DNA of 64,000 bases from Pseudoxanthomonas gei (GCF_010119615.1 NZ_QOVG01000010.1:62001-126000); one strand, 5' to 3'. Counted from the first letter of the stretch, positions 26,181-35,509 are shown. Program-made: numbers and translations. The notes: generated from the letters alone by a model not told the origin.

Positions 26181-26903
26181 TCATGAATCCTCTTCGTTGA
26201 ACTCGTCTTCATCCTGTTCCAGCGCCTCGTCCGCTTCCAGCGGGTCTGCAGGTTCCAGCAACAGGTAATCGTCGCGTTGTGGATCGCGGATTGCGCGCGA
26301 CACCGCATAGGCCTCAAGGACCGGCTGCTCGCTGTTGAGCAGGAAGTGCCTGGCAAACCAGCGCTGCGGATCCAGCCAGCGCAGCCAGCGATCCGGCGGC
26401 AGGAAGACCGGTCCGTCGGCCACCAGTGGCGGCGGAATCGCTGCATTGGCATGGGTGAGCACGCTGAAGCTGCACAGCGGCGTCCCACCTTTTTCCCAGC
26501 ATTCCCAAAGTCCCGCCACCATCAGCGCGTGGCCGTCGCCGGACTGGATGAAATACGGCCGCGCCGGTTTCACCGTGCGATCCCATTTGTAGTAGCCGTT
26601 CAGCGGTACCACGCAATGACGGGTTTCCCAGGCCTGCTTGAACAGGCGGCTGTGGGCGGCGCGCTCCAGCCTGGCGGTGACGGTGGTGTAGGGCGTCTCC
26701 GCAGTTTTCGACCAGCGCGGGATCAATCCCCACTGGAATTCCTTCACCACCGGTGTATCACCTTCCAGCACGATCACGCTGGCCGGCTTGCGCACCGCGA
26801 TGTTGTAACGGTCAGGCGCGCTGGCAAGCGCCTCGCGCAAGGTGGCGGGAAATTCCGCTGCGAAGCCGTCGCCGGCCGAGAACGCCTGCACGAACCTCCG
26901 CAT
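26181..26903 (-). CDS. SRAP (YedK/HMCES-like) protein with degenerate active site
   Basis: A 240-residue member of the SRAP family, whose active members cross-link to abasic sites in single-stranded DNA through Cys2. Aligned by eye with E. coli YedK, the scaffold is clear (RYNIAV, then FQWGLIPRW, SRLFKQAWETRHCVVPLNGYYKW, PVFLPPDRWLRWL). However the N-terminus reads MRRFVQAF instead of MCGRF, so the catalytic Cys is absent. The Asn of NAR is Thr76 (TARLE), the Glu of GFYEW/GWFEW is Lys106 and the His before the P-L/V-x-L segment is Val161. An acidic tail (EADEALEQDEDEFNEED) follows. An in-frame TGA lies 8 codons before the ATG, so no upstream start can supply MCGR. Confidence 0.85.
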   Translation of the reverse strand: MRRFVQAFSAGDGFAAEFPATLREALASAPDRYNIAVRKPASVIVLEGDTPVVKEFQWGLIPRWSKTAETPYTTVTARLERAAHSRLFKQAWETRHCVVPLNGYYKWDRTVKPARPYFIQSGDGHALMVAGLWECWEKGGTPLCSFSVLTHANAAIPPPLVADGPVFLPPDRWLRWLDPQRWFARHFLLNSEQPVLEAYAVSRAIRDPQRDDYLLLEPADPLEADEALEQDEDEFNEEDS

Positions 26904-26904
26904 C

Positions 26905-27069
26905 TCAGGTGCGCCTTCGAGACATCACCCGCTGCCCCACCGCCAGGGTGAGCAGCAGGATGCTGGTGGTGACGATGAAGGCCCGGTCTTGAGTCTGTGC
27001 CCGGATCTGTCGCGACAACGTGCCCACCAGGATCGGCGGGGCCAGCCGGTCGCTCAGGTGCGGCGACAT
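26905..27069 (-). CDS. Possible 54-residue membrane peptide upstream of the SRAP gene
   Basis: A short ORF in the gap between the SRAP and exonuclease III genes. The product starts MSPHLSDRLAPPILVGTLSR, has a Gln/Arg-rich amphipathic stretch, then a hydrophobic segment (AFIVTTSILLLTLAVGQRVM) and ends with a basic SRRRT. Third codon positions are almost all G or C as in real genes here. Its TGA is separated from the SRAP ATG by one base, suggesting coupling. No good Shine-Dalgarno stands before the ATG, so the gene is a candidate only; function unknown. Confidence 0.45.
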   Translation of the reverse strand: MSPHLSDRLAPPILVGTLSRQIRAQTQDRAFIVTTSILLLTLAVGQRVMSRRRT

Positions 27070-27236
27070 TGCGCTGGGTCACATTGCGACGAACAGGAGG
27101 GTTTGCCCATGGGCGGGTCTCCGCATCTAAGGTCGCCTGCAATATGCGTAGCTGCTGGAAAGCGGGCGTGATGGCCTTCACGTGCCGCTTCCACCGGCGC
27201 GCAAGAATCGCCTGCCTGCCCAATGCGTTCCACGTC

Positions 27237-28097
27237 ATGCCCGCCAAGCGCCTCAAGGTCGCCACCTTCAACGTCAATGGGATCCGCTCGCGCCTGCCGC
27301 ATCTGCTGGCCTGGCTGGAGAAGGAGAAACCGGACATCGCCTGCCTGCAGGAATTGAAGTCGGTGGATGCCGGTTTCCCCATTGATGAGATACATGCCGC
27401 CGGTTATGGCGCGGTCTGGAAAGGACAGAGCGCCTGGAACGGGGTTGCAGTGCTGGCACGTGGCGTGGACCCGGTGGAAAGCCGGCGCGTGCTACCGGGC
27501 GATGCGGCCGACGAGCAGAGCCGTTACCTGGAAGTGGTCGTGCACGGGCTGGTGGTGGCCTGCCTGTACCTGCCCAATGGCAACCCGCAGCCGGGGCCGA
27601 AGTTCGACTACAAGCTGGAATGGTTCGACCGTTTCATCACCCATGCCGCGTCGCTGTACGCAAGCGGGCATCCGGTGGTGCTGGCGGGTGATTTCAACGT
27701 GGTGCCGACCGATTTCGACATCTACGACCCCAAGTCCTGGCGCAAGGATGCGCTGCTGCAACCGGAAAGCCGCGCCAGGTACGAGACCTTGCTGCGGCAG
27801 GGCTGGACCGACTCGCTGCGGTTCCGGCATCCGGATGAGCGCATCTACACCTTCTGGGATTATTTCCGCCAGCACTGGCCGCGCAACGCCGGCCTGCGCA
27901 TCGACCACCTGCTGCTCAACGACGTGCTGGCTCCGCGTCTGCACGCGGCCGGCGTGGACACCTGGGTGCGCGACCTTCCCAAGGCCAGCGACCACGCACC
28001 CACCTGGATCAGCCTGGACCAGGCGCCGGTGAAAGCAGGGAAAGCCACGAAGACTGTCAAGGCAGTGAAGGCCGCGCCCGCGTCGCGCAAGCGTTGA
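27237..28097 (+). CDS. xth: Exodeoxyribonuclease III
   Basis: AP endonuclease/3'-5' exonuclease of base excision repair. The 286-residue product has the EEP fold motifs: FNVNGIRSRL at 11-20, LQELK with the metal Glu39, AGDFNVVP near 150 and SDHAPTW near 262. A Lys/Ala-rich basic tail (about 268-286, KAGKATKTVKAVKAAPASRKR type) goes beyond the normal end. The ATG at 27237 starts directly before the conserved domain; a second candidate at 27171 would add 22 residues. No strong ribosome binding site is present for either. It is divergent from the SRAP gene, another DNA-damage family. Confidence 0.93.
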   Translation: MPAKRLKVATFNVNGIRSRLPHLLAWLEKEKPDIACLQELKSVDAGFPIDEIHAAGYGAVWKGQSAWNGVAVLARGVDPVESRRVLPGDAADEQSRYLEVVVHGLVVACLYLPNGNPQPGPKFDYKLEWFDRFITHAASLYASGHPVVLAGDFNVVPTDFDIYDPKSWRKDALLQPESRARYETLLRQGWTDSLRFRHPDERIYTFWDYFRQHWPRNAGLRIDHLLLNDVLAPRLHAAGVDTWVRDLPKASDHAPTWISLDQAPVKAGKATKTVKAVKAAPASRKR

Positions 28098-28339
28098 GTC
28101 CTGCCAGCGTGGCGGGACCCGTGGATCCAGGTCGCCGGCTGCTGGTGACGCCAGCAGCATCAGCGGGAGTAGTCGCGGTGCTGCTCCAGGACGCGCCGCG
28201 TGCGCCAGGACCATCAGGCCTGCCAGCTGCACGCTGGATCGCCTATTCACGGTAGCCGACCGGTGGTCGCCTAGAATGCAGACGCCGCTGGTGGACGCAG
28301 CTTGCTGCGCCACGCTTCGCCCGCCCAGGACCCAGCCTC

Positions 28340-29335
28340 TTGTTCAAGCGATTCGACCACAACTCGCAACTCCGCATCATCACCCTGCTGGGTTCCGCCA
28401 CCTCCTTCACTCTCAGTCTCTTCGCCGTCTACCGGATGGCCACGGGCCGCTGGCCCGCGGCTGCGGTTGACCTGGCCATCGCGCTGTTGATCGGTGGCAC
28501 GGTGGTACATGCCTTGCGCAGCGGGCGCGCGGTCGGGGCAGGCGCGTTCCTGTGCGTCGTCAACAGCATCGGCTGTGCCGTTGCCTGCGCGATCATCGGC
28601 CCGACGGCGGCGCCGTGGATCTACCTGGTGTTGATGACCAACTTCTTCATTACCGGCGCCAAGCAGGCGATTGCCTTCAATCTGCTGCTCACCGCGACCG
28701 TGTTGCTGCTGCCGGGAATGTATTCGCAGCAGATTGACCGGGTATCGGCCGCGGTCACCGCCGCGCTGGTCACGCTGTTCGCCTACCTGTTCGCGCTGCG
28801 GGTCAGCAGCGACCATCAGCAGCTGGAGGAACTGGCGTCGCTGGATGCACTGACCGGTCTGTCCAACCGCCGCATGATGGAGAGCGCGCTGGATGAAGCG
28901 TTGCAGGAACGGCGTGTCGGTGCCCGCCATTACGGGCTTCTGATCATCGACATCGACCACTTCAAGGATGTCAACGACACCTACGGCCATGCCGCCGGTG
29001 ACGCGGCCATCGCCGACCTTGCCGCCATCCTCAAGTTCGAGATGCGCAGGCACGACCATGTGTACCGCTTCGGTGGCGAGGAATTCGTGGTGCTGCTGGT
29101 AGTGGACGACCACGCCGGCCTTCGCGCTGCCAGCGAACGCCTGCGCCAGGCCGTACGCAACGGCCTGCGTGGGCCCGGCGGCCGGATCACCGTATCGCTG
29201 GGCGGGGCGATGGTCGGCGACGAGGAACGCTGGCAGGACTGGTTCTCGCTGGCCGATGCGGCTTTGTACCAGGCCAAGAACGGCGGGCGTGACAGTTCGG
29301 TCATCGTGGGCGCGCCCGACACGGTCGATGGCTGA
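28340..29335 (+). CDS. Membrane-bound diguanylate cyclase (GGDEF)
   Basis: A 331-residue inner-membrane protein predicted to make cyclic di-GMP. Five to six transmembrane helices (about 14-155) precede a GGDEF domain (about 165-325): DALTGLSNRR near 169, DIDHFKDVNDTYGH at 204-217, and RFGGEEF with the active GGEEF at 245-249. An RxxD inhibitory site is present at 236-239, five residues before the motif. The start codon is TTG; no in-frame ATG exists ahead of the first helix. The neighbour downstream is an EAL protein, so the two may set the local c-di-GMP level. Confidence 0.92.
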   Translation: MFKRFDHNSQLRIITLLGSATSFTLSLFAVYRMATGRWPAAAVDLAIALLIGGTVVHALRSGRAVGAGAFLCVVNSIGCAVACAIIGPTAAPWIYLVLMTNFFITGAKQAIAFNLLLTATVLLLPGMYSQQIDRVSAAVTAALVTLFAYLFALRVSSDHQQLEELASLDALTGLSNRRMMESALDEALQERRVGARHYGLLIIDIDHFKDVNDTYGHAAGDAAIADLAAILKFEMRRHDHVYRFGGEEFVVLLVVDDHAGLRAASERLRQAVRNGLRGPGGRITVSLGGAMVGDEERWQDWFSLADAALYQAKNGGRDSSVIVGAPDTVDG

Positions 29336-29559
29336 GCAGGCGGCACGCACCGCTTGCCTGCACGGAAGCGGAAAAAATGAGCGCGCACGCCTCACGCGCT
29401 GGCCGGCCCCGCAGTACACGTCGGACTGGCGTTGCCCCTGTAGTCCTGGCCGGCATCGACCCAGTCTGTGCGGGCCATCGGCCGCCATTGCGCTGAATTT
29501 GCTTGCGCCGATTGCAGCCCGTTGGCTATGGTCGGCATGGAGCCATCGAAAGGACGCGG

Positions 29560-32529
29560 ATGCAGCCTCCCCAACTTAACCCACTGCGGTCCGCACGCAC
29601 CGTACGCAACACAGGCCTGCTGCTGGGGTTGTTGCTCGGCGTGGGTCTGCTGGTCGTGGTGATGCAGGACCGCAGCGCGCGCATCGAGGCGGCAAGGCGC
29701 CAGAGCATGGCTTTGGCAACCGGTGCCGACCGGCTGTTGCACTACGAGCTGCGCAACCTCGAGCGGGCAATGAGCGGCATCGCCGCCGACGCCGATGCCT
29801 ATGCCAGCACCGCTCCTGCCGAAGCCCACCAACTGTTGTCCGACGCCATCGACGGCGTGGTCTCGCGGCATGCCGAGCTCGAATCGATCGGCCTGTATGA
29901 CGCGACCGGCACGCCGATGACACGTGTCGCGCCCGATCCCGCGCTGCCGATCTGGATCGCCGGCGCCGAGCGCTCGGTCCCGCCGCAGCGCCTGCGTTTC
30001 GGCAAGCTGCGTCCGGCTGCGGTCCGCGGCTGGGTACTGCCGATCGCACTGCAGGCCGGCAACGGCTGGCTGGTGGCGCGTCTGCGCACCACCGAGTTGC
30101 AGAACATGGTGCTGCGGCTGGACACCGGCCGTGACGGCACCGTCAGCGTGCTGGACCGCGACGGCGTGGTGCTGGCGCATTACGGCAGCCAGCGCGGCAA
30201 CGTCGGCCGGCAACTGCCGCTGCCGACCACGCTGGGTACCGGCGGCACGGTAAGCATGGCCTTCACCAGCGGACTGGACGGCGTGGCGCGCATGTCCAGT
30301 TTCAGCGAGGTGAGCGGGTATCCGCTGGTGGTGGCGGCCGGCATCGGCATGCGCGAGGTGCTGGTGCCCTGGCGAAGTTTCGCCGTCATCGCGGCGATCC
30401 TGATGATGCTGTACTGGCTGGGCCTGCTGTACCTGGTGCGGCGCATGCATGCCTCCGAATCGGCGCGCGAGGTGATGCTGGAGGAATTGCGGGCCCAGGC
30501 CGACTGGCTGCGCCAGGCGCAGCTGGCGGCGGGTTCGGGGGTGTGGAGGATCGATCCCGATGATGGCCGTGTCCACGCTTCGGCACAGGCCGCCGAGCTT
30601 TTCGGGTTCGCGCCCGTCGCCGGCCCGCTTCCGCTCGAGGACTTCTTCGACCGCATGCACGACGAGGATCGCGGACGGGTGTTCAACGAGTTCTCGGCGG
30701 CACGCGAAAACGGCTCGGCCTTCCACTCCGAATACCGCATCCTGCTGCCGTCCGGGGCCGAGCGCTGGATCAGCGCGCGTGGCGCGCTGCTCGCCGATAC
30801 GCGCGGGCAGATGCGCATGACCGGCACCATCGTCGACATCACCGAGCGGCGCGACCAGCAACTGCGCCTGGAACGGGCCGAGTTGCAGTTCCGCCACCTG
30901 TTCGACCGCAATCCGCTGCCCATCTGGGTATTCGACGAGACGACCTTCCGCTTCCTGGCGGTCAACGACACGGCGCTGCGCAACTACGGCTACACGCGCG
31001 AGGAATTCCTCGCCATGACCATCCTCGACATCCGCCCGCGCAACGACGCCGAAGCCGTGCACGCGGCTATGCGCGAGCCCGTCGAAGAGGCCCGGCTGCG
31101 CGTGTGGACCCACATCACCCGTGACGGCAGGAGCCTGTCGGTGATTTCCCATGCCAGCAGCATCCAGTTCAATGGGCGCCAGGCGCGGCTGGTGCTGGCG
31201 GAGGACGTCAGCGAGCGGCTCACCCACGAGCGTGACCTGGCTTGGCGCGCCAGCCACGATCCCACCACCGGCCTGCTGACCCTGGCCACGCTGACCGGGC
31301 GCCTGGATGCGATGCCGCGCGCGGCGGCCGGCGGCGACTACGTGGTGGCCTATGTGCAGTTGCGGGACCTTGAGCTGGTCGCCCCCACCCTGGGACGGCG
31401 CGCGGGCGAGGCGATCCTGCGCGAGGCCGCCGGGCGCTTCGCCCGTGTCGGCGAGGGCTACGGCTACGTGGCCTACGTGCCGGGCGAATCGTTCGTGATC
31501 GCCGCGCTTGACGGCAGTCGCGGCGAGGCCCTGGCCGCCAGCCTGGCCGCCGCGATCGCCGACCCGGTTCAGGCCGAGGGCGGCATCCATCCACTGGAGG
31601 CGTGGATCGGGATCGCGAAGGGACCGGTGGACGACGAGACGGCCGAGAACGTGATCGGCCATGCAGCGCTTGCCGCGTTGCAGGCACGTCGCGAATACCT
31701 GCCCACCATGGCCTACGACGCCAGCATGGCCGAGCAGGCCAGCCTGCGCCTGGCCCTGGTCGGCAAGCTGCGCAACGCGCTGGCGCGCGACGAGTTCGAA
31801 CTGTTCTACCAGCCGATCCGCCGCCTCGGCGATGGGCGGGTGGTGGCGATGGAGGCCCTGCTGCGCTGGCGCCAGGCCCAGGGCGCCTACATCCCGCCGA
31901 TGCAGTTCATTCCGCTGTGCGAGGAATCCGGGCTGATCGTGCCGATTGGCGCGTGGGTGCTTGAGGAAGCGGCGCGTGCGCACGCCGTGCTGGCCCGGCA
32001 CGGCCTGGGCGACGTGGCGATCGCGGTTAACGTGTCGGCCGTGCAGTTCCTGGCCGATTCGCTGCCCGAAGAGCTGCGCGCGCTGCGCAAGCGCCACGCG
32101 CTGCCACGTGGCGCCTTGCACCTGGAATTGACCGAAAGCGTGGTGTTGCGGCGGCCCGACCTGGCCACGGCGCTGATGGATGAACTGCAAAGCGACGGCG
32201 CCTGCATTTCCATCGATGATTTCGGCACCGGCTTCTCCAGCATGGCTTACCTGCGCGACCTGCCGCTGGACTACCTGAAGGTCGACCGCACCTTCGTGCA
32301 CAACGTCGACCGCGACCCGCGCAATGCGTCGATCTGCCGCGCCCTGATCGAACTGGGGCACGGCCTGGGCCTGGGCATCATCGCCGAGGGCGTGGAGACC
32401 GAGGAACAACTGGCATGGCTGCGCGCCCATGGCTGCGACCAGGCCCAGGGCTATCACCTGGGGCGCCCCGCGCCGCTGGGTGAATTGCTGGCCACGCTGG
32501 GCGAAGCGACCCCAATCACGCTGGCCTGA
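29560..32529 (+). CDS. PAS / degenerate GGDEF / EAL phosphodiesterase
   Basis: A 989-residue sensor protein predicted to degrade cyclic di-GMP. Order: transmembrane helix (about 17-36), periplasmic double-Cache-like sensor (about 45-270), second helix (about 285-305), two PAS domains with PAC motifs (about 325-440, ending TGTIVDITERRDQQL; and about 445-570), a GGDEF-like domain whose motif is PGESF instead of GGDEF (inactive for synthesis), and an EAL domain (about 735-980) with the intact signature MEALLRW, NVSAVQF, ELTES, DDFGTGFSS and EGVET. AAAGGACGCGG precedes the ATG. The degenerate GGDEF may bind GTP as a regulator. Confidence 0.93.
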   Translation: MQPPQLNPLRSARTVRNTGLLLGLLLGVGLLVVVMQDRSARIEAARRQSMALATGADRLLHYELRNLERAMSGIAADADAYASTAPAEAHQLLSDAIDGVVSRHAELESIGLYDATGTPMTRVAPDPALPIWIAGAERSVPPQRLRFGKLRPAAVRGWVLPIALQAGNGWLVARLRTTELQNMVLRLDTGRDGTVSVLDRDGVVLAHYGSQRGNVGRQLPLPTTLGTGGTVSMAFTSGLDGVARMSSFSEVSGYPLVVAAGIGMREVLVPWRSFAVIAAILMMLYWLGLLYLVRRMHASESAREVMLEELRAQADWLRQAQLAAGSGVWRIDPDDGRVHASAQAAELFGFAPVAGPLPLEDFFDRMHDEDRGRVFNEFSAARENGSAFHSEYRILLPSGAERWISARGALLADTRGQMRMTGTIVDITERRDQQLRLERAELQFRHLFDRNPLPIWVFDETTFRFLAVNDTALRNYGYTREEFLAMTILDIRPRNDAEAVHAAMREPVEEARLRVWTHITRDGRSLSVISHASSIQFNGRQARLVLAEDVSERLTHERDLAWRASHDPTTGLLTLATLTGRLDAMPRAAAGGDYVVAYVQLRDLELVAPTLGRRAGEAILREAAGRFARVGEGYGYVAYVPGESFVIAALDGSRGEALAASLAAAIADPVQAEGGIHPLEAWIGIAKGPVDDETAENVIGHAALAALQARREYLPTMAYDASMAEQASLRLALVGKLRNALARDEFELFYQPIRRLGDGRVVAMEALLRWRQAQGAYIPPMQFIPLCEESGLIVPIGAWVLEEAARAHAVLARHGLGDVAIAVNVSAVQFLADSLPEELRALRKRHALPRGALHLELTESVVLRRPDLATALMDELQSDGACISIDDFGTGFSSMAYLRDLPLDYLKVDRTFVHNVDRDPRNASICRALIELGHGLGLGIIAEGVETEEQLAWLRAHGCDQAQGYHLGRPAPLGELLATLGEATPITLA

Positions 32530-32700
32530 CCACCGGGCCCGGCGCAGGCGATCTGGTTCGACAGTGCGATCCAGGCGCCCGCGACCAGCGACAGCGGCCG
32601 TGTCTTCATGCCGTTCTACCCGGGTCGGCTACAGTCTGGCGGCAGGCAAACGGATCAGGACGGTACTGGGTCGGGCGCCGTCACGACCAGGAAGCCCACC

Positions 32701-34908
32701 TTGCCTTCACCCTTGCCGTTCCTCCGCTCCTGGCGGCACCGCCATCGCACCGCCCTGCGCAGGGTCGCGATGCTGCTTGCGCTGCTGTATGCGCTGTACC
32801 TGCTGCTGGCCAATGTGTTCCTCAACACCCCGCTGTCCGCGCTGGCCTTCAACCAGAAGCCCGAGCGCTTCCATATCGAATGGCGCAGCGCCTTCAGCCT
32901 GTATCCCGGCCACATCCATGCGCGCGGCATCAAGGTCGGCGGCCATGCGCGCACCACCATGTGGTCGGCCAGCAGCGCCGGCGCCGACGGGCGCATCAAG
33001 ATGTTGCCGCTGCTGGCGCGCAGGCTGAGCTTCGGCACCATCCACGCGCGCGACGTGCAGGTAGGCGTCGATCGCGTCGCCACCGACCTTGCCCCATCGC
33101 TGCCGCGCAGCGCCGCCGCATTGGCGCGTGGCCCGTGGGAGCTGCACTTCGACGGCATCAGCACCGCGTCGCTGCAACGCATCCGCGTGGGTGACTGGGT
33201 GGTGGAAGGGCAGGGCCATGCACGCTTCGGCCTGCACAAGGTGTTGCGTGGCGGGCCGGTGGAAGTGACCCCGTCGACGCTGCGCATGCCGGCGGCCACT
33301 GTACGCCGGGGTGCGCTGGAGCTGGCGCGCGAGGCCCGCGTCGAGCTCGACCTGGAGATGGCGCCGAATACGCGCAAACAGGCGCAGGGCTACGACAAGG
33401 TGCGCTTCGTCGATGCGCACCTGCGCGTGGACGGGCACGCTCCAGGCCTGGGCGTGACCGAAGGCGCGCAGGGCAAGTTGGCCCTGGCCAGCAGCGGCCA
33501 GGACGGCCGCGTGCAGGTCGACCTGGTGCTCAGCCGCGGCGCCTTGCAGCCGGGCGGCACGCTGCGATGGAATGCGCCGGTGACCCTGGACAGTGCCAGC
33601 GCCAGCGCCCAGGGCTATCGTCTGCAGCTCGATGCGGACGTGCGCAACGACGGAGTGGCCGTGCACGCCCGCGTGCCCCGGCGCCCGGGGCGCGAGGACG
33701 CCATCGACCTGCGCCTGCACCTGGCCGAGCGCCGGCTGTTGCGCGCCGATCCGGAGGCGCTGCTGGGCAAGACGTCGGGCACTGTCAAGGGGCGTTGGCA
33801 TTTCGCCACGCTGCGCTGGATCAATCCGATGCTGTCCGATGGCTGGTTGCGCCTGGACGGTGCCGCCGACGTGGTCGCCGACCTGCGACTGCGGCAGGGG
33901 CGGCTGGTGTCCGGCAGCCACGCCGAAGTGCTGGATGCCGAAGTGGTCGCCGATGTCTTCGACACGGTCGCCAGCGGCCACGCCACCGCGCGCGCGACGA
34001 TGGAAGACGGACGCACCAATATCGATTTCGTGGCGCAGCGTTTCGCGCTGGCGCCGCGCGCATCCAGGCAACAGGCCTACGTGCAGGGCAGCGATCTGTC
34101 GCTCGGCCTGACCGCTTCGGGGCAGCTGTCGGAATTCCGCAGGACCATGCAGGCACGCGTGCGCTTTGCCGGTGCACGGATCCCGGACCTGCGCGCCTAC
34201 AACCCCAGCCTGCCGGCCGGCAGCCTGCAGTTCGAGGGCGGTACCGGCACGCTGGGTGCCGACCTGCAGCTGGATGCCAAGGGCCAGTTGCGCCGGGGCG
34301 AGCTGCGACTGACCGGACGGCGCGCCGACGTGCGCTTCGGCCCTTCGCGGGTGGTCGGTGACCTGACCCTGGATTCGCGCCTGGTACGCGCGCAGGGCGG
34401 GCCTCACCGCTACCGCATCGAGAGCCTGAAGCTGGGACTGGACGGTGTGCAGGTGGGTGATGCCCGGCCCACGGACGGCCCGTGGTGGGCGAGGCTCGAT
34501 TTCGAAGAGGGTTCGCTGGACTGGCAGCAGCCGATCTCCCTGCAAGGCAACGCACGGGTGGTGATGAAGGATGTGAGTGCCCTGCTGGACCTGTATGCCG
34601 ATCGCAGCGCGTTTCCCAAATGGGTCGGCAAGCTGATCGACGCGGGCCAGGCCGACGCCACGGCAAGGGTGCGGCTGGACGGCGATGCGGTCACCATCGA
34701 CGCGCTGCGCGCGCGCAACCAGCGCATCGACCTGGACGCGCGCATGCGGATGGCGAAAGGCCAGTCGACAGGCGCGCTGTATGCACGTTGGGGGGTGCTG
34801 GGTCTGGGCGCGGAAACCAGTGGCGGGCAGCACAAGCTGCATCTTCTGAAGGCGCGCCAGTGGTATGACGGCTTGCCGGCGATGACCGCAGGCAAGGCCT
34901 CGCCCTGA
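32701..34908 (+). CDS. Large AsmA/YdbH-like envelope protein
   Basis: A 735-residue protein with a basic N-terminus, one hydrophobic helix (about 24-42; MLLALLYALYLLLANVF) and a long region rich in short beta strands ending in charged residues, as in AsmA-like/TamB-like envelope proteins. I cannot assign a named family. The ORF is open from an ATG at 32608, but a TTG at 32701 has AGGAAG six bases before it and starts just ahead of the membrane segment; this start is preferred. It probably sits anchored in the inner membrane with the rest in the periplasm. Confidence 0.75.
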   Translation: MPSPLPFLRSWRHRHRTALRRVAMLLALLYALYLLLANVFLNTPLSALAFNQKPERFHIEWRSAFSLYPGHIHARGIKVGGHARTTMWSASSAGADGRIKMLPLLARRLSFGTIHARDVQVGVDRVATDLAPSLPRSAAALARGPWELHFDGISTASLQRIRVGDWVVEGQGHARFGLHKVLRGGPVEVTPSTLRMPAATVRRGALELAREARVELDLEMAPNTRKQAQGYDKVRFVDAHLRVDGHAPGLGVTEGAQGKLALASSGQDGRVQVDLVLSRGALQPGGTLRWNAPVTLDSASASAQGYRLQLDADVRNDGVAVHARVPRRPGREDAIDLRLHLAERRLLRADPEALLGKTSGTVKGRWHFATLRWINPMLSDGWLRLDGAADVVADLRLRQGRLVSGSHAEVLDAEVVADVFDTVASGHATARATMEDGRTNIDFVAQRFALAPRASRQQAYVQGSDLSLGLTASGQLSEFRRTMQARVRFAGARIPDLRAYNPSLPAGSLQFEGGTGTLGADLQLDAKGQLRRGELRLTGRRADVRFGPSRVVGDLTLDSRLVRAQGGPHRYRIESLKLGLDGVQVGDARPTDGPWWARLDFEEGSLDWQQPISLQGNARVVMKDVSALLDLYADRSAFPKWVGKLIDAGQADATARVRLDGDAVTIDALRARNQRIDLDARMRMAKGQSTGALYARWGVLGLGAETSGGQHKLHLLKARQWYDGLPAMTAGKASP

Positions 34909-34924
34909 GGCCAGGCCGCGCACG

Positions 34925-34972
34925 CGCAGCCCGCGGCACGCAGCCCGCGGCACGCGGCACGCGGCACGCGGC
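34925..34972. repeat. Short imperfect tandem repeat
   Basis: The unit GCAGCCCGCGGCAC occurs twice, followed by three GCGGCAC units (GCGGCACGCGGCACGCGGC). The tract begins 17 bases after the AsmA-like stop. It is a low-complexity tract prone to slippage; no function is visible. Confidence 0.7.
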
Positions 34973-35098
34973 CGGCATCGCGTATCCGGCGAGCTGCACG
35001 GCCGGCACAGGCAGGCCGTTCGACAGCTGGCCGAGCCGCTGTTTTCCCAGACTTAACGCACCAGTGGCATGCTGTATTCCTGCGATAGGGAGGCCGCC

Positions 35099-35440
35099 AT
35101 GAAGTCCAGGCATTTGCGTTTTGGCAGGGGGTTCCGGGTGGTGTTCGACCTGCGCCAGGTGCAGGCAGCCGAAATGGTGATCGCACCTGGCGGTAGCGAG
35201 GGCGGGCCGGAAAACCGGCACCAGGGCGCGGATCAATGGCTGTACGTGGTGTCCGGGATTGGCGTGGCCATCGTGGAAGGGGTGGAGCAGGCACTCAAGG
35301 CCGGCAGCCTGCTGGTGATCGAGAAAGGAGAGCGGCATGAGGTACGCAACATCGGGCGCACGTCGTTGAAGACGCTGAATTTCTATTCCCCGCCTGCCTA
35401 CGCGGACGACGGCGAAGCGCTGCCGGCAGGTCGGGAGTGA
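35099..35440 (+). CDS. Cupin domain protein
   Basis: A 113-residue single-domain cupin. The two motifs are recognisable: HQGADQWLYVVSGIGVAIVEG (motif 1, with the His and the Glu position replaced by Gln/Asp) and LLVIEKGERHEVRNIG (motif 2, with the His). GATAGGGAGGCCGCC precedes the ATG. Its start follows the tandem-repeat gap. It is followed 69 bases later by a flavoprotein on the same strand, possibly co-transcribed. Substrate unknown. Confidence 0.85.
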   Translation: MKSRHLRFGRGFRVVFDLRQVQAAEMVIAPGGSEGGPENRHQGADQWLYVVSGIGVAIVEGVEQALKAGSLLVIEKGERHEVRNIGRTSLKTLNFYSPPAYADDGEALPAGRE

Positions 35441-35509
35441 GCGCGCGGTGGCGTATTGCCGCGTATCGCGCAGATGCAACGCGGCCCGGCCTGCACGCGG
35501 ACGCGTGCC

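Noticed and set aside
29392..32457. A 1021-codon open frame on the minus strand opposite the PAS/EAL gene
   Set aside because: The plus strand has well-ordered PAS and EAL domains. The antisense product is low-complexity His/Gln/Ala/Arg-rich shadow sequence.
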